Source: Brumimicrobium sp040882265
Lineage (GTDB): Bacteria; Bacteroidota; Bacteroidia; Flavobacteriales_D; Crocinitomicaceae
Assembly: GCA_040882265.1 (NCBI GenBank)
Contig: JBBEBO010000106.1
Span: 1-23,704, forward strand
Direction of reading: 5' to 3'
Length of the DNA: 23,704 nucleotides
The notes under the pieces: generated by a model
What the model saw: the letters and a program-made list of their open reading frames with translations, nothing else
Told to the model about the DNA's origin: nothing
Databases searched by the model: none
Translations under genes and position numbers: made by a program
Part shown: positions 1 through 7,571 of the stretch, in pieces
How the letters are laid out: every line of letters starts with the position of its first letter
How positions within the stretch are numbered: the first letter of the stretch is position 1

Positions 1-41
1 CGTCCCTACTTGATATAAGAATTCACGTCAAATTGAGATAC

Positions 42-179
42 TAAGATTCCTCACTTGCGTTCGGAATGACTCTGTAAATACGGGGTTAAGCGAGCAAATG
101 TATGGGCAACTAGTTGCCCATACATTTGCTCGAAAAACGATTAAACTAACGTCATTCCGAACGCGAGTGAGGAATCTTA
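42..179. repeat. REP-like inverted repeat with 29-bp arms
   Basis: The left arm (42-70) and right arm (151-179) are reverse complements over 29 bases with one mismatch. The arms contain GTCATTCCGAAC and GTGAGGAATCTTA. Between them sits a separate perfect palindrome (91-132), while the connecting segments 71-90 and 133-150 are not complementary to each other. I recall very similar GTCATTCCGAAC...GAGGAATCT strings as dispersed intergenic repeats in Bacteroidota genomes, but I cannot search for copies here. It may be a MITE- or REP-type element or a transcription-terminating hairpin. Confidence 0.8.
91..132. repeat. perfect 42-bp palindrome
   Basis: Both halves match with no mismatch and no spacer: it runs CGAGCAAATG...CAAC, centre TA, then GTTG...CATTTGCTCG. 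It lies in the middle of the larger inverted repeat 42-179. A palindrome of this length could extrude as a cruciform or form a strong RNA hairpin. No T-tract follows on either strand, so it is not a typical intrinsic terminator. Confidence 0.9.
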
Positions 180-236
180 TTGAGTGTGTTAGAGCTAAGC
201 TAGTTAAGCGTTGATTATCAATCAGATAATAAAATG

Positions 237-288
237 CGTCATTGGTAGCATCGCGAGAGGTCTTGTTTCGTTTATCCGGACACTAATA
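237..288 (+). repeat. dispersed repeat unit, left copy
   Basis: This 52-base segment aligns without gaps to the reverse complement of 23612-23663, with 38 of 52 positions identical. The shared cores are GCGAGAGGTCT and GGACACTA. It also resembles the 151-179 arm (GTCATT... followed by GCGAG... and a GGxxTCT-like end), so both may belong to one REP-like family. It is non-coding. Confidence 0.7.
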
Positions 289-335
289 TTTGTTAATTAA
301 ACATTGAGTTAACAGTAAAGAACTCTATCATAGTT

Positions 336-343
336 TATATTTG
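336..343 (+). promoter_or_regulatory. -7 box upstream of the S1/P1 nuclease gene
   Basis: TATATTTG matches the Bacteroidota sigma-A -7 consensus TAnnTTTG exactly. It ends 12 bases before the ATG at 356, so the predicted leader is only a few bases long. No convincing -33 TTG is seen at the usual distance of about 17-23 bases, so this rests on the -7 box alone. Confidence 0.5.
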
Positions 344-355
344 TAAAAAAAAAGA

Positions 356-1132
356 ATGAAAAAATTATTTTTGATTGGTTTAGTTTTATTGACAACAATT
401 CTTTTTAGTAACAGCGCGAATGCATGGGGTATGCTTGGACACCGAGTAGTAGGAGAAGTTGCATCTAAACACTTGTCACGAAAGGCAGACAGAAATATCA
501 AAAAAATACTTGGTCATCAAACATTAGCAGAAGTGAGTAATTGGATGGACGATATCAAGTCAGACCACGCTTATGATTCGCTAAAACCTTGGCATTACAC
601 AACAATTCCAGATGGGATGAAGTATAAAGATACTGATCCAAACCCTGAGGGAGATGTGATTTATGGAATTAATTTTTTGGTAGAAAAACTGAAATCAGGT
701 CTACTCACAAAAGAGCTAGAATGTGAATATTTAAAACTGTTAGTTCATTTAGTGGGAGATATTCATCAGCCTTTACATGTTGGAAACGGTGAAGACCGTG
801 GAGGTAATGATGTGAAAGTCGAGTGGTTTTGGGAACCGTCAAATATTCACCGTGTTTGGGATAGTGGAATGATACAAAGCAAGCGATATAGCTATACAGA
901 ATTGACTAAAATTATAAATCACCCGTCTAAAGAAGAGGTGAAAGAATTACAATCAACTTCTGTTGTTGATTGGGCGCATGAAGCCATGACTTTTAGAGAT
1001 GGAATATATGATTTGCCAGAAGACAAGGAAATTAATTATGAATACCGTTACAAACATTGGGACACAATGAAAAGTCAACTTATGAAAGGAGGTGTTAGGC
1101 TAGCAGGCTTGTTGAACGAAATTTATGGTTAA
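356..1132 (+). CDS. secreted zinc-dependent S1/P1-family nuclease
   Basis: 258-residue member of the S1/P1 nuclease family, zinc enzymes that cleave single-stranded nucleic acids and often remove 3'-phosphates. The signal peptide ends at ANA, so cleavage leaves Trp24 as the mature N-terminus. This fits because the family uses the N-terminal Trp as a zinc ligand. The full ligand set can be followed: W24 and H29 (WGMLGH), an Asp in WMDD (65/66), H80 (PWHY), H131, D135 and H141 (HLVGDIHQPLH), H165 and D169 (IHRVWD). Length is normal for bacterial members. It probably acts in the periplasm or outside the cell, in nucleic-acid scavenging. Its stop codon overlaps by 4 bases the stop of the convergent TolC-family gene. 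Nothing is visibly missing; only the exact substrate preference is open. Confidence 0.93.
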   Translation: MKKLFLIGLVLLTTILFSNSANAWGMLGHRVVGEVASKHLSRKADRNIKKILGHQTLAEVSNWMDDIKSDHAYDSLKPWHYTTIPDGMKYKDTDPNPEGDVIYGINFLVEKLKSGLLTKELECEYLKLLVHLVGDIHQPLHVGNGEDRGGNDVKVEWFWEPSNIHRVWDSGMIQSKRYSYTELTKIINHPSKEEVKELQSTSVVDWAHEAMTFRDGIYDLPEDKEINYEYRYKHWDTMKSQLMKGGVRLAGLLNEIYG

Positions 1133-2532
1133 TCAAGAATACCTAGACTGTATTGAATTTCAATTAGAGCATGTTGATTTTTAGCTAGTGCTTCAAAATA
1201 GTCTATTTGAGCGTTTATAAATCTTACTTCACGTGAATTCACTAGAAAAAGAGAACTCTCCCCATTCATGAATTTCTGCTGTTCTCCTTCTAATAATTTT
1301 CTTACATTATTGACGGTTTGTGAATAGATTTCCAATTGACTTTGAGTTGTTCTCCAAGTATTCACCGCTGCATTAACTCCGAATTTTACTTGAGCTTCTA
1401 AATTATCTAAACCAAGTTTTTGATCTTGAATCATTAATTTGGTTCTGTTTAATTCACCGCGACTTTTTCTTAAAAATAGTGGCATTGCAAATGTCAATCC
1501 CCACCTATAATTATTAACCGAATATCCTTCAAATACGTTTCCATTAACAGGTTGGTTTAAGGCATTATATTTTAAATCAAGTGTTGGTTTTAATTTCTCA
1601 GCATCCCATCGTTTTTGGATTTCTAGTTGATCGATATCAAGTTGTGCTTTTTGTAGTCTTGGATGATATTGAATTAATGAATCTACATGCTCCACTTGCG
1701 AAATAGTTGAGATTTTATTCAATACTTCTTCTTGAGAAGGAGGAGTAACTTTATCAGAAATTTCCAGTGGAACTTCATTTTCATCCCAAATATATACTGA
1801 AAGAGCTTCAGTCATGTTTTTATAATCGAGCTCTGCTTGCTGGTATGAAACTTGTCTGTTTTGTAATTGAATAAGCGCTTCAAGTGTATCTATGTCTGGA
1901 ACGTCACCAACCAAAGCGCTTTCTCTTACTCCTTCAAGTCTAATTTCAGCTAATTCTACTGCTTCATCATAGACGTTTACTTTTTGAGCTGTGGCATACC
2001 ATTTCCAATACGTTTTGGAAGCATTAAGTAGAAGTTCGTTGATAAGAATTCTACGTTCTTCTTCAGTAATTTTAGTATAAATTTTTGCTTTTTTTAGTTG
2101 AGCTCTTCTTTCATCGATAAACAAACCTTGACCAACTGAAACGGAAATTCCACCATAAACTAAACCGTTCTCAGGAGTTGATCTTTCTGGATTAACAAAA
2201 TTTCCGTTTCCTTGCTCAAAACCGGAATATAACTCAATACCATACCAAGTAGGGACTTTTAAACCTGCATCAATTAAACTGTAATATTGATTATCATTAA
2301 AATATTTTTGTCCTATATTACTGTAAGCTTTTGGATCAAAACCACCTTTAGATTTTAGTAGTTCTGCTTCACCAAATGCATTGCGTAAATCTGCTTTTTT
2401 AGCAAGCGGATGATTTTTCTTAACAATAGTCATAAAATCATCAAAGCCCATTTTTTGAAGACTATCTTGTGACCTCACTTCAGCAGTCTGAAGGAAAAGA
2501 AAACTAAACAATATGTATATTAATCGATTCAC
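1129..2532 (-). CDS. TolC-family outer-membrane channel of an ABC export system
   Basis: 467-residue outer-membrane efflux protein, the exit duct of a tripartite export machine. A signal peptide (about residues 1-22, ending before QDSL) is followed by the two long helical repeats typical of the OEP family, rich in Gln, Glu, Leu and Asn heptads. Examples are the stretch around residues 160-230 and the stretch ending NQHALIEIQYSLG near the C-terminus. There is no lipobox Cys, unlike some CusC/OprM relatives. It is the last gene of the tetR-ABC-HlyD-TolC run, starting 6 bases after the stop of the HlyD-type gene, so co-transcription is likely. The partner adaptor and ABC protein are encoded immediately upstream. 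The cargo cannot be told from the sequence. Confidence 0.92.
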   Translation of the reverse strand: MNRLIYILFSFLFLQTAEVRSQDSLQKMGFDDFMTIVKKNHPLAKKADLRNAFGEAELLKSKGGFDPKAYSNIGQKYFNDNQYYSLIDAGLKVPTWYGIELYSGFEQGNGNFVNPERSTPENGLVYGGISVSVGQGLFIDERRAQLKKAKIYTKITEEERRILINELLLNASKTYWKWYATAQKVNVYDEAVELAEIRLEGVRESALVGDVPDIDTLEALIQLQNRQVSYQQAELDYKNMTEALSVYIWDENEVPLEISDKVTPPSQEEVLNKISTISQVEHVDSLIQYHPRLQKAQLDIDQLEIQKRWDAEKLKPTLDLKYNALNQPVNGNVFEGYSVNNYRWGLTFAMPLFLRKSRGELNRTKLMIQDQKLGLDNLEAQVKFGVNAAVNTWRTTQSQLEIYSQTVNNVRKLLEGEQQKFMNGESSLFLVNSREVRFINAQIDYFEALAKNQHALIEIQYSLGILD

Positions 2533-2538
2533 TTCTAG

Positions 2539-3897
2539 TTATTTTATTTCAGAATCATCTGCTTTTACTGTATTATTTCCAGTATAATAATCTGGAGGGA
2601 AACCATTAAATTGTCGCCATAATTCATACCAAACAGGGACATCTTTCAGCAACAACATACTATTAGCACCACCGCCAACACGTAATGCTTCTGGCCAGTC
2701 ATAGTCATTTTCATCTGGTTTGACTAAAACCCTATACATACCTTGAGCATTAGCGAAATTATCAATAGCGAAAACAGTTCCACCATAAGTACCATAACTT
2801 GTATTCGGCCAACCTGAAAATACTATCGCAGGCCAACCGTCAAACTGTATTCTTACATGTTGCCCCTTTTTCACTAATGGTAGATCTATTGGACGAACAT
2901 ACATTTCAACTGCGAGTTGATAGTTTGAAGGCATTATACTTACAATTTTTTGTCCTTCTTTAATTAACTCTCCGATTCCTCGTGAAACTGCCTGAGTAAT
3001 GTATCCATTTTGTGGGGCTGTTACATAGTACATTCCTTGTCGAACAGAATAGTTCGTGAATTCATTTTGTAATTTAGCTGCTTGACCCTGAGCATCAAGC
3101 TGGTTTGATTCTGCTGTATACATTTCAGCGTTTGCTTTTGCTATGGTTGTTTGGTAATCACTTTTAATCGTAGAAAGCTCAATTTCACTATTAATTAGTT
3201 CGTTTTTACTTGACAAAAGTTTGTTTTCAGCTGAGACTTTTTGAGAAAGTGCTTGTTGATATTTTAGGTTTCTATTTTCAAAGTCTGTTTTTGATTTTAA
3301 TCCTTTGTTATAGAGTCCTTCAATTCGATCCAATTGTTGCTTAGCAATCTCTTGATTAACTTTAAAAGACTCATAATCAATACTGTCGCTTATTACTTTT
3401 AATTTTGCTTGTTCTAACTTGTTTTGCGCCTGTTCAAGTCTTAAACTAAGCATCTTTTCAAGCGCAGAAATTTGACTGTTTAGAGCATTTACTTTTGATT
3501 TATAGGCTAATACAGTATTCTCCTTTGCGTCAACCTGTTGTTTTGTTCTCGTCAAAAGATTCGGGTCAAAGTAATTACTTTGTACTTCAGAAATTTTTAG
3601 AATAGTATCACCTTTTTCAACAAAATCACCTTCTTGAATATACCAGTTTTCAATTCTACCAGGAATAATTGAATGCAACATTTGTGGACGGTGCTCTGGA
3701 TTTAAAGTATTCACATTCCCTCTTGCCCTAACATTTTGAGTCCAAGGAACAAATAGGAAAATCACAAATATTATCAACAATGATAGAAGGATTCTTGGTA
3801 AAATTTTATGCGTAATTCTACCTTCGGCAGTTTTCATTGCAGAATATTTCTCTCTAACCACTCTGTCGCTTACTGTATTTGGTGAAATATTTAGCAT
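2539..3897 (-). CDS. HlyD-family membrane-fusion (adaptor) protein
   Basis: 452-residue periplasmic adaptor linking the inner-membrane ABC protein to the TolC-type channel. One membrane span lies at about residues 34-52 (LLSLLIIFVIFLFVPW), followed by a biotinyl-lipoyl-like half-motif around 75-104 (IIPGRIENWYIQEGDFVEKG). A long coiled-coil hairpin spans about 118-285, and the second lipoyl half (TAPQNGYIT) plus a beta-barrel follow. The C-terminus carries VPVWYELWRQFNGFPPDYY, a tail I recall from Bacteroidota adaptors of this type. Its ATG directly follows the ABC gene's stop with no gap, which implies translational coupling. Confidence 0.93.
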   Translation of the reverse strand: MLNISPNTVSDRVVREKYSAMKTAEGRITHKILPRILLSLLIIFVIFLFVPWTQNVRARGNVNTLNPEHRPQMLHSIIPGRIENWYIQEGDFVEKGDTILKISEVQSNYFDPNLLTRTKQQVDAKENTVLAYKSKVNALNSQISALEKMLSLRLEQAQNKLEQAKLKVISDSIDYESFKVNQEIAKQQLDRIEGLYNKGLKSKTDFENRNLKYQQALSQKVSAENKLLSSKNELINSEIELSTIKSDYQTTIAKANAEMYTAESNQLDAQGQAAKLQNEFTNYSVRQGMYYVTAPQNGYITQAVSRGIGELIKEGQKIVSIMPSNYQLAVEMYVRPIDLPLVKKGQHVRIQFDGWPAIVFSGWPNTSYGTYGGTVFAIDNFANAQGMYRVLVKPDENDYDWPEALRVGGGANSMLLLKDVPVWYELWRQFNGFPPDYYTGNNTVKADDSEIK

Positions 3898-5604
3898 TTA
3901 TAGTTTGTTTAATTCGCTTTTAAGTTCGTTATAGTTGCCTTGCATTTTTATTCTCCCCTCTTCCATTAGTATTATTAGGTCACTTTTTTTAGCTAATTCA
4001 ATATCTTTGGTTGCAGCAATAACTGTACATTGATTCTCTTTATCGAAAATAAAATTCATTATAGTTTCCTTATCATTAAAATTTAAATGCTCTAGCGAGT
4101 ATTCAAGTAATAACATTTTTGGCTTATCGACTATATTTCTAGCAATCAGTAGTTTTTGCACTACACTTTTAGGTAACGACCTTCCATTTGGTAAAATCAT
4201 GGTATCGTAACCATTAGGCAGTTTTTGAATAAAATCTGTTAAACCAACTTTTTCTATTGCCCATTGAACATTTGCAAAATCAGCTTTAGATCTACCAATT
4301 GTTATGTTTTCGAGTATACTTCCATAAAATAAATCTTCTTGATTAAGATTAGCCCCAATAATATTTCTAAGTGATTCTAACTTCAAGTTACCCAAGGGAA
4401 GGTTGTTGTATGATATCGTTCCAGTTTTTAATTCATAAAGTCCTGCAATCAGATGAAGAAGTGTACTTTTTCCTGATCCGCTTTTTCCTGTTATCACAAC
4501 TTTTTGATTTTCTTTAATTGCTAGTGAGATATCATTTAAAGTAGTGTATTTGCTTCCAGGATAACTAAATGAAACATTATTTAAATTTAAAGAAAGTCCA
4601 TTTACAATGTTTTCTTCTTTAAATTCTATACCCTGATATTTTTCAAGTTCAAGATCAGATACTTGTGCTACTTTTTCAATGGCAGTCAGAACATCGTAAA
4701 TAATTTCAAGGTTTCTAATCAATTTTTCTACTGAATTGATGATTAAAACGATAATAATTTCAGCTGCAACAAACTGACCAATATTCATTTCTTGTTCCAT
4801 CACTAGAACACCTCCTATTGCAAGTAATCCAGTTGCTACTAAAACCTTGAATAATACAAGTAATCCGTATTGAGTTACTAATACTTTAAAATGTTTTTCT
4901 CTAGCCTCAAGATAATGATCTGCATGAATATTTGTGCGATTCAAGCTATGATTAGTTTCTCCAGCTAGTTTAAAACTGATACTTGTTCTTGCAGTTTCTT
5001 CAAGCCAATGAGCAAGACGATACTTGTGTTTTGACTCTTCTAAACTTGTCTCCAGTCCTTTTCTACTTGTAAACCTGAAAATCAAGAAAATAAGAAGCAA
5101 AAGGAGTACGCTAAAAATAATGAAAAATGGATGGTAAAGTGAGAGTAATAATAGCCCTAAAACCACTTGAATTCCTGCAGTAGAAATCGTAATTAATATT
5201 TTAGTTAATCCTTTCTGAATTGTCATTACATCAAAAAAACGATTGATCAGTTCAGGAGCATAAAACTTAAATATTTGTTCAAGTTTTATGCGTGGTATTC
5301 TATAGGCAAATTCAAATGCAGCCCTTGTAAATATTCTTTGCTGAATATTTTCCGTTAAACGCAATTGTAAAATTTGTAAAACACCACTGAAAGCAATACC
5401 TAACACAACAATTAACACCAAAACGATCCAAGCTGAACTCACCCGCCCTCCCTGAATTAGGTTTACAATTGCCTGAATTCCCAGGGGAAGTGAAAGACCT
5501 ATTAAACCAACGAAAAATGAATAATAATAGATATTCCTAATTTCCTTGGCATCGGCTTTGATTAGCCTCCAAAATCGATTCGTGACTGATAATTTTTTCG
5601 CCAT
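3898..5604 (-). CDS. ABC exporter (fused membrane and ATPase domains) with degenerate ATPase motifs
   Basis: 568-residue half-transporter of the type I secretion/exporter kind: a six-helix membrane domain (about 20-310) fused to a nucleotide-binding domain (about 335-565). There is no N-terminal C39 peptidase domain. Walker A is intact (GKSGSGKST, 373-381) and the Q-loop Gln422 is present. The rest of the catalytic set is not. The LSGGQ signature is replaced by LPKSV (477-481). The Walker B region reads LLLEYSLEHLN, so the Asp is Glu501, the catalytic Glu is Tyr502 and the D-loop is altered. The H-loop His is Lys533 (AATKD). The frame is clean and residues such as QKLLIAR after the signature are kept, so this is not random decay. 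I recall related Bacteroidota proteins with similarly odd motifs, which suggests a family trait, but I cannot verify this here. ATP binding without normal hydrolysis, or an unusual mechanism, is possible. Confidence 0.93.
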   Translation of the reverse strand: MAKKLSVTNRFWRLIKADAKEIRNIYYYSFFVGLIGLSLPLGIQAIVNLIQGGRVSSAWIVLVLIVVLGIAFSGVLQILQLRLTENIQQRIFTRAAFEFAYRIPRIKLEQIFKFYAPELINRFFDVMTIQKGLTKILITISTAGIQVVLGLLLLSLYHPFFIIFSVLLLLLIFLIFRFTSRKGLETSLEESKHKYRLAHWLEETARTSISFKLAGETNHSLNRTNIHADHYLEAREKHFKVLVTQYGLLVLFKVLVATGLLAIGGVLVMEQEMNIGQFVAAEIIIVLIINSVEKLIRNLEIIYDVLTAIEKVAQVSDLELEKYQGIEFKEENIVNGLSLNLNNVSFSYPGSKYTTLNDISLAIKENQKVVITGKSGSGKSTLLHLIAGLYELKTGTISYNNLPLGNLKLESLRNIIGANLNQEDLFYGSILENITIGRSKADFANVQWAIEKVGLTDFIQKLPNGYDTMILPNGRSLPKSVVQKLLIARNIVDKPKMLLLEYSLEHLNFNDKETIMNFIFDKENQCTVIAATKDIELAKKSDLIILMEEGRIKMQGNYNELKSELNKL

Positions 5605-5605
5605 T

Positions 5606-6289
5606 TTATTTAGACCCTTTGATTGTTTTAAAAGCTAAATCAGTATAAAAGTTTTTGATGTAGTCTTTTTCATTAGATTGATTCGTAAGTCCAGGTAAAT
5701 GATCGCCAAAAAACCTTTGCAAGTGCGCTCCTTCAATAATTGTTGAGACGAGCATGTTTGGGAACTTAAACGTTGGATTTATTTCTTTAATGACTTTACT
5801 TACTCGTTTTACAATTAATTTGTAAAATTTAAATGCACCTTTTGAATTTTCTTCATCTACATGTTTATTTAAAAATGTTTTAGCGGATTCTGAATAAATG
5901 ATTTGTTGTAATTTGACTTCATTTATATGAGAAAAAGTACTGTCTTCATTTAGTTTTTCAGTTAATGTTCCTATTGCTATTTCTAATTTCAATTCAGCAT
6001 CTTCGATGTTTGCAATAGAAAGAATTAGTTTTGATTCCATCCAACCCCAATACCAAGCTGTAAGGTAAAGTAAGATCTTATTTTTATTCTCAAAATACCT
6101 ATATATTGATGCTTCAGTTGATTGAATGTGTTCTGCAAGTTTTTTAAAGTTGAATGAATCAAAACCAATTTCATCGATTAATTCTATACTACCTTGAATG
6201 ATTTTTTTTCCTAAAACACTCGTTTCTGGGTCTTTTAGGTAAATAAAATCATTTATATTGATTCTAATATTTGATAGAAAATCTTCCAT
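5606..6289 (-). CDS. TetR/AcrR-family transcriptional regulator
   Basis: 227-residue regulator and first gene of the export unit. A helix-turn-helix at about residues 48-67 (FKKLAEHIQSTEASIYRYF) is typical of the TetR N-terminal DNA-binding domain, with a helical ligand-binding and dimerisation region after it. The N-terminus has an extension of about 24 residues ahead of the usual first helix. The ABC gene begins one base after its stop. Two palindromes with identical half-sites lie just upstream, next to a -7 box, so autorepression with control of the whole exporter unit is likely. The inducer is unknown; it could be the exported compound. Confidence 0.9.
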   Translation of the reverse strand: MEDFLSNIRININDFIYLKDPETSVLGKKIIQGSIELIDEIGFDSFNFKKLAEHIQSTEASIYRYFENKNKILLYLTAWYWGWMESKLILSIANIEDAELKLEIAIGTLTEKLNEDSTFSHINEVKLQQIIYSESAKTFLNKHVDEENSKGAFKFYKLIVKRVSKVIKEINPTFKFPNMLVSTIIEGAHLQRFFGDHLPGLTNQSNEKDYIKNFYTDLAFKTIKGSK

Positions 6290-6306
6290 TAATAATATTT
6301 TGCATG

Positions 6307-6314
6307 CAAATATA
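6307..6314 (-). promoter_or_regulatory. -7 box of the tetR-exporter unit
   Basis: Read on the minus strand this is TATATTTG, an exact TAnnTTTG match, 17 bases before the tetR start. A clear -33 box is not seen. The proximal palindrome begins at the last base of this box, so a bound regulator would block the promoter. Confidence 0.55.
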
Positions 6315-6328
6315 ATAGTATTACTATT
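6314..6328. promoter_or_regulatory. candidate TetR operator, proximal
   Basis: Perfect 15-bp palindrome AATAGTA-T-TACTATT in the intergenic region ahead of tetR. It abuts the -7 box. The half-site AATAGTA is repeated in the distal palindrome, whose centre is 30 bp away, about three helical turns. Confidence 0.6.
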
Positions 6329-6342
6329 ATTTAAATGTTAAA

Positions 6343-6359
6343 TACTATTAAAAATAGTA
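6343..6359. promoter_or_regulatory. candidate TetR operator, distal
   Basis: Perfect inverted repeat TACTATT-AAA-AATAGTA. It uses the same half-sites as the proximal palindrome but in the opposite order, with a 3-bp spacer. It would cover the region upstream of the expected -33 position. Confidence 0.5.
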
Positions 6360-6439
6360 ACATACCTCTTAAACACTCGGGATTTAAAATTGTTTTTAAA
6401 ATAAGGTAATCTGTTTTTAACAGAAAAATATACTAATAA

Positions 6440-6877
6440 CTACTCTTGATTACGCTTTCGTATACTAAAAACCCATTTTTCAGTAGGGTGAGGTTGTAAG
6501 CTAAATTCTAATATTTTTTTATTCCCAATGTTGGTCAACCAAACAGAGTAGTTATTGAATTTACTTTTGTCGCATTTTTTTAATCTATCTGATTTGATAA
6601 ACTCATTAAGATTAGTTTTCTCGGTGGAAGTGAAAATAATTGCATTTGGATCAATATTGTTTCCGGGCAAATGTGCTTTTACATTATCTAAATGATTTGC
6701 AATTTTGAATATCAATTCATCAGAGCACGGAATATTGGTCTCTTTCCATTTTGTGCTCCAATTAAACAATGAATCAATCGCATTGGTTACATCAAATTCT
6801 TTCGCTTTTTTTTCTGTTTCTTTTGTTTCACAAGAAAAAATAGCTGTACAGCTAAGAATAAACAACATCACCTTCAT
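6440..6877 (-). CDS. small hypothetical lipoprotein
   Basis: About 145 residues from the ATG at 6877. The frame stays open to a GTG at 6892 with an ATG at 6889, but MKVMLFILS is the natural start of a lipoprotein signal peptide. A Cys follows at IFSC (a second Cys at ILSC is an alternative lipidation site). After it comes a Glu/Lys-rich linker (ETKETEKKAKE) and a compact domain with FSLQPHPTEKWVFSIRKR at the end. I recognise no family. It overlaps the end of the exonuclease gene by 26 bases on the same strand, so it is probably translated from the same mRNA. Confidence 0.65.
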   Translation of the reverse strand: MKVMLFILSCTAIFSCETKETEKKAKEFDVTNAIDSLFNWSTKWKETNIPCSDELIFKIANHLDNVKAHLPGNNIDPNAIIFTSTEKTNLNEFIKSDRLKKCDKSKFNNYSVWLTNIGNKKILEFSLQPHPTEKWVFSIRKRNQE

Positions 6878-7571
6878 CAACCAATGCATCACCTCTCATT
6901 TTTAAAAATAATTGAATTAAAGCCACGACATCTTTTTCGCAATAAACTTTAATTCTCTCTAAATCATTTTCTTCAAAATAAACCCGTGCCACATCAGCGC
7001 CTGAAATATCATCTTTTGGAGTTGGAATTTTAAAGATATGACACAACAAAGGTAAGGAAGTAAAGTGTTTATAGTCTCCAAATTTCCATAATTCTAAAGT
7101 ATCTAAGTGATTTACTTCCCAAGGTTTCTTACCAGCAATATCCAAAGGTGTAGGTAATTTTAGCCCATGAATAAGCATTCTTCTTGCGATGTAGGGAAAA
7201 TCAAATTCCTTTGCATTATGTCCGCACAGTAGATGATATGGAGAATTAAAATACGATTCTAGAAGCTCTGAGAATTGTTTGAGAAGCGTTTCTTCATCCT
7301 CGTGATAAAAAGACTTCATGCGAATTTCCTTTCCCGTTGTTGTCGATCGCACAAAACCACATGAGATACAAACAATTTTACCGAATTCTGCAAGTATACC
7401 AGCGCGTTCATTATATATATCTGTTACTTCTTTTCCGTCTTTTTGTTGAAAGCGTGTTTTATGTTCAAATAATTGAGCGGTCGTTTCGTCTAAGTCGCCA
7501 AAATTATATGTTTGAGGAACAGTTTCTATGTCCAAAAATAAAACTTTTTCTAATTGTACTTTTTCTAACAT
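6852..7571 (-). CDS. predicted DEDDy 3'-5' exonuclease (PolB-proofreading-like)
   Basis: 239-residue stand-alone exonuclease of the RNase H-like DEDD superfamily, similar to the proofreading domain of B-family polymerases. The catalytic set is visible: D14 and E16 (LFLDIETVP), D124 in HNAKEFD, and Y210 with D214 in YCEKD, which makes it the DEDDy type. No polymerase or helicase domain is attached. It should act on DNA or RNA 3' ends in the cytoplasm, in repair or turnover. The start is an ATG at 7571, close to the expected beginning of the fold. The lipoprotein gene overlaps its 3' end. Confidence 0.88.
   Translation of the reverse strand: MLEKVQLEKVLFLDIETVPQTYNFGDLDETTAQLFEHKTRFQQKDGKEVTDIYNERAGILAEFGKIVCISCGFVRSTTTGKEIRMKSFYHEDEETLLKQFSELLESYFNSPYHLLCGHNAKEFDFPYIARRMLIHGLKLPTPLDIAGKKPWEVNHLDTLELWKFGDYKHFTSLPLLCHIFKIPTPKDDISGADVARVYFEENDLERIKVYCEKDVVALIQLFLKMRGDALVDEGDVVYS

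Larger units (their letters stand above)
1..355. other. gene-free left end of the scaffold, repeat-rich
   Basis: No open frame with coding character is visible here. The stretch holds a nested inverted repeat (42-179), a second repeat unit (237-288) that recurs in opposite orientation at the far end of the window, and a -7 promoter box just before the first gene. This composition suggests an intergenic region colonised by small REP-like elements, and a repeat of this kind is a plausible reason for the assembly to stop here. Confidence 0.7.

Noticed and set aside
3898..5604. Bacteriocin exporter with double-glycine leader peptidase
   Set aside because: There is no C39 peptidase domain at the N-terminus and no short peptide frame with a GG leader in the flanking intergenic regions.
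6410..6424. Small palindrome TCTGTT-TTT-AACAGA as a terminator of the lipoprotein gene at 6440
   Set aside because: The stem is only 6 AT-rich base pairs without a T-run on the minus strand; too weak to call.
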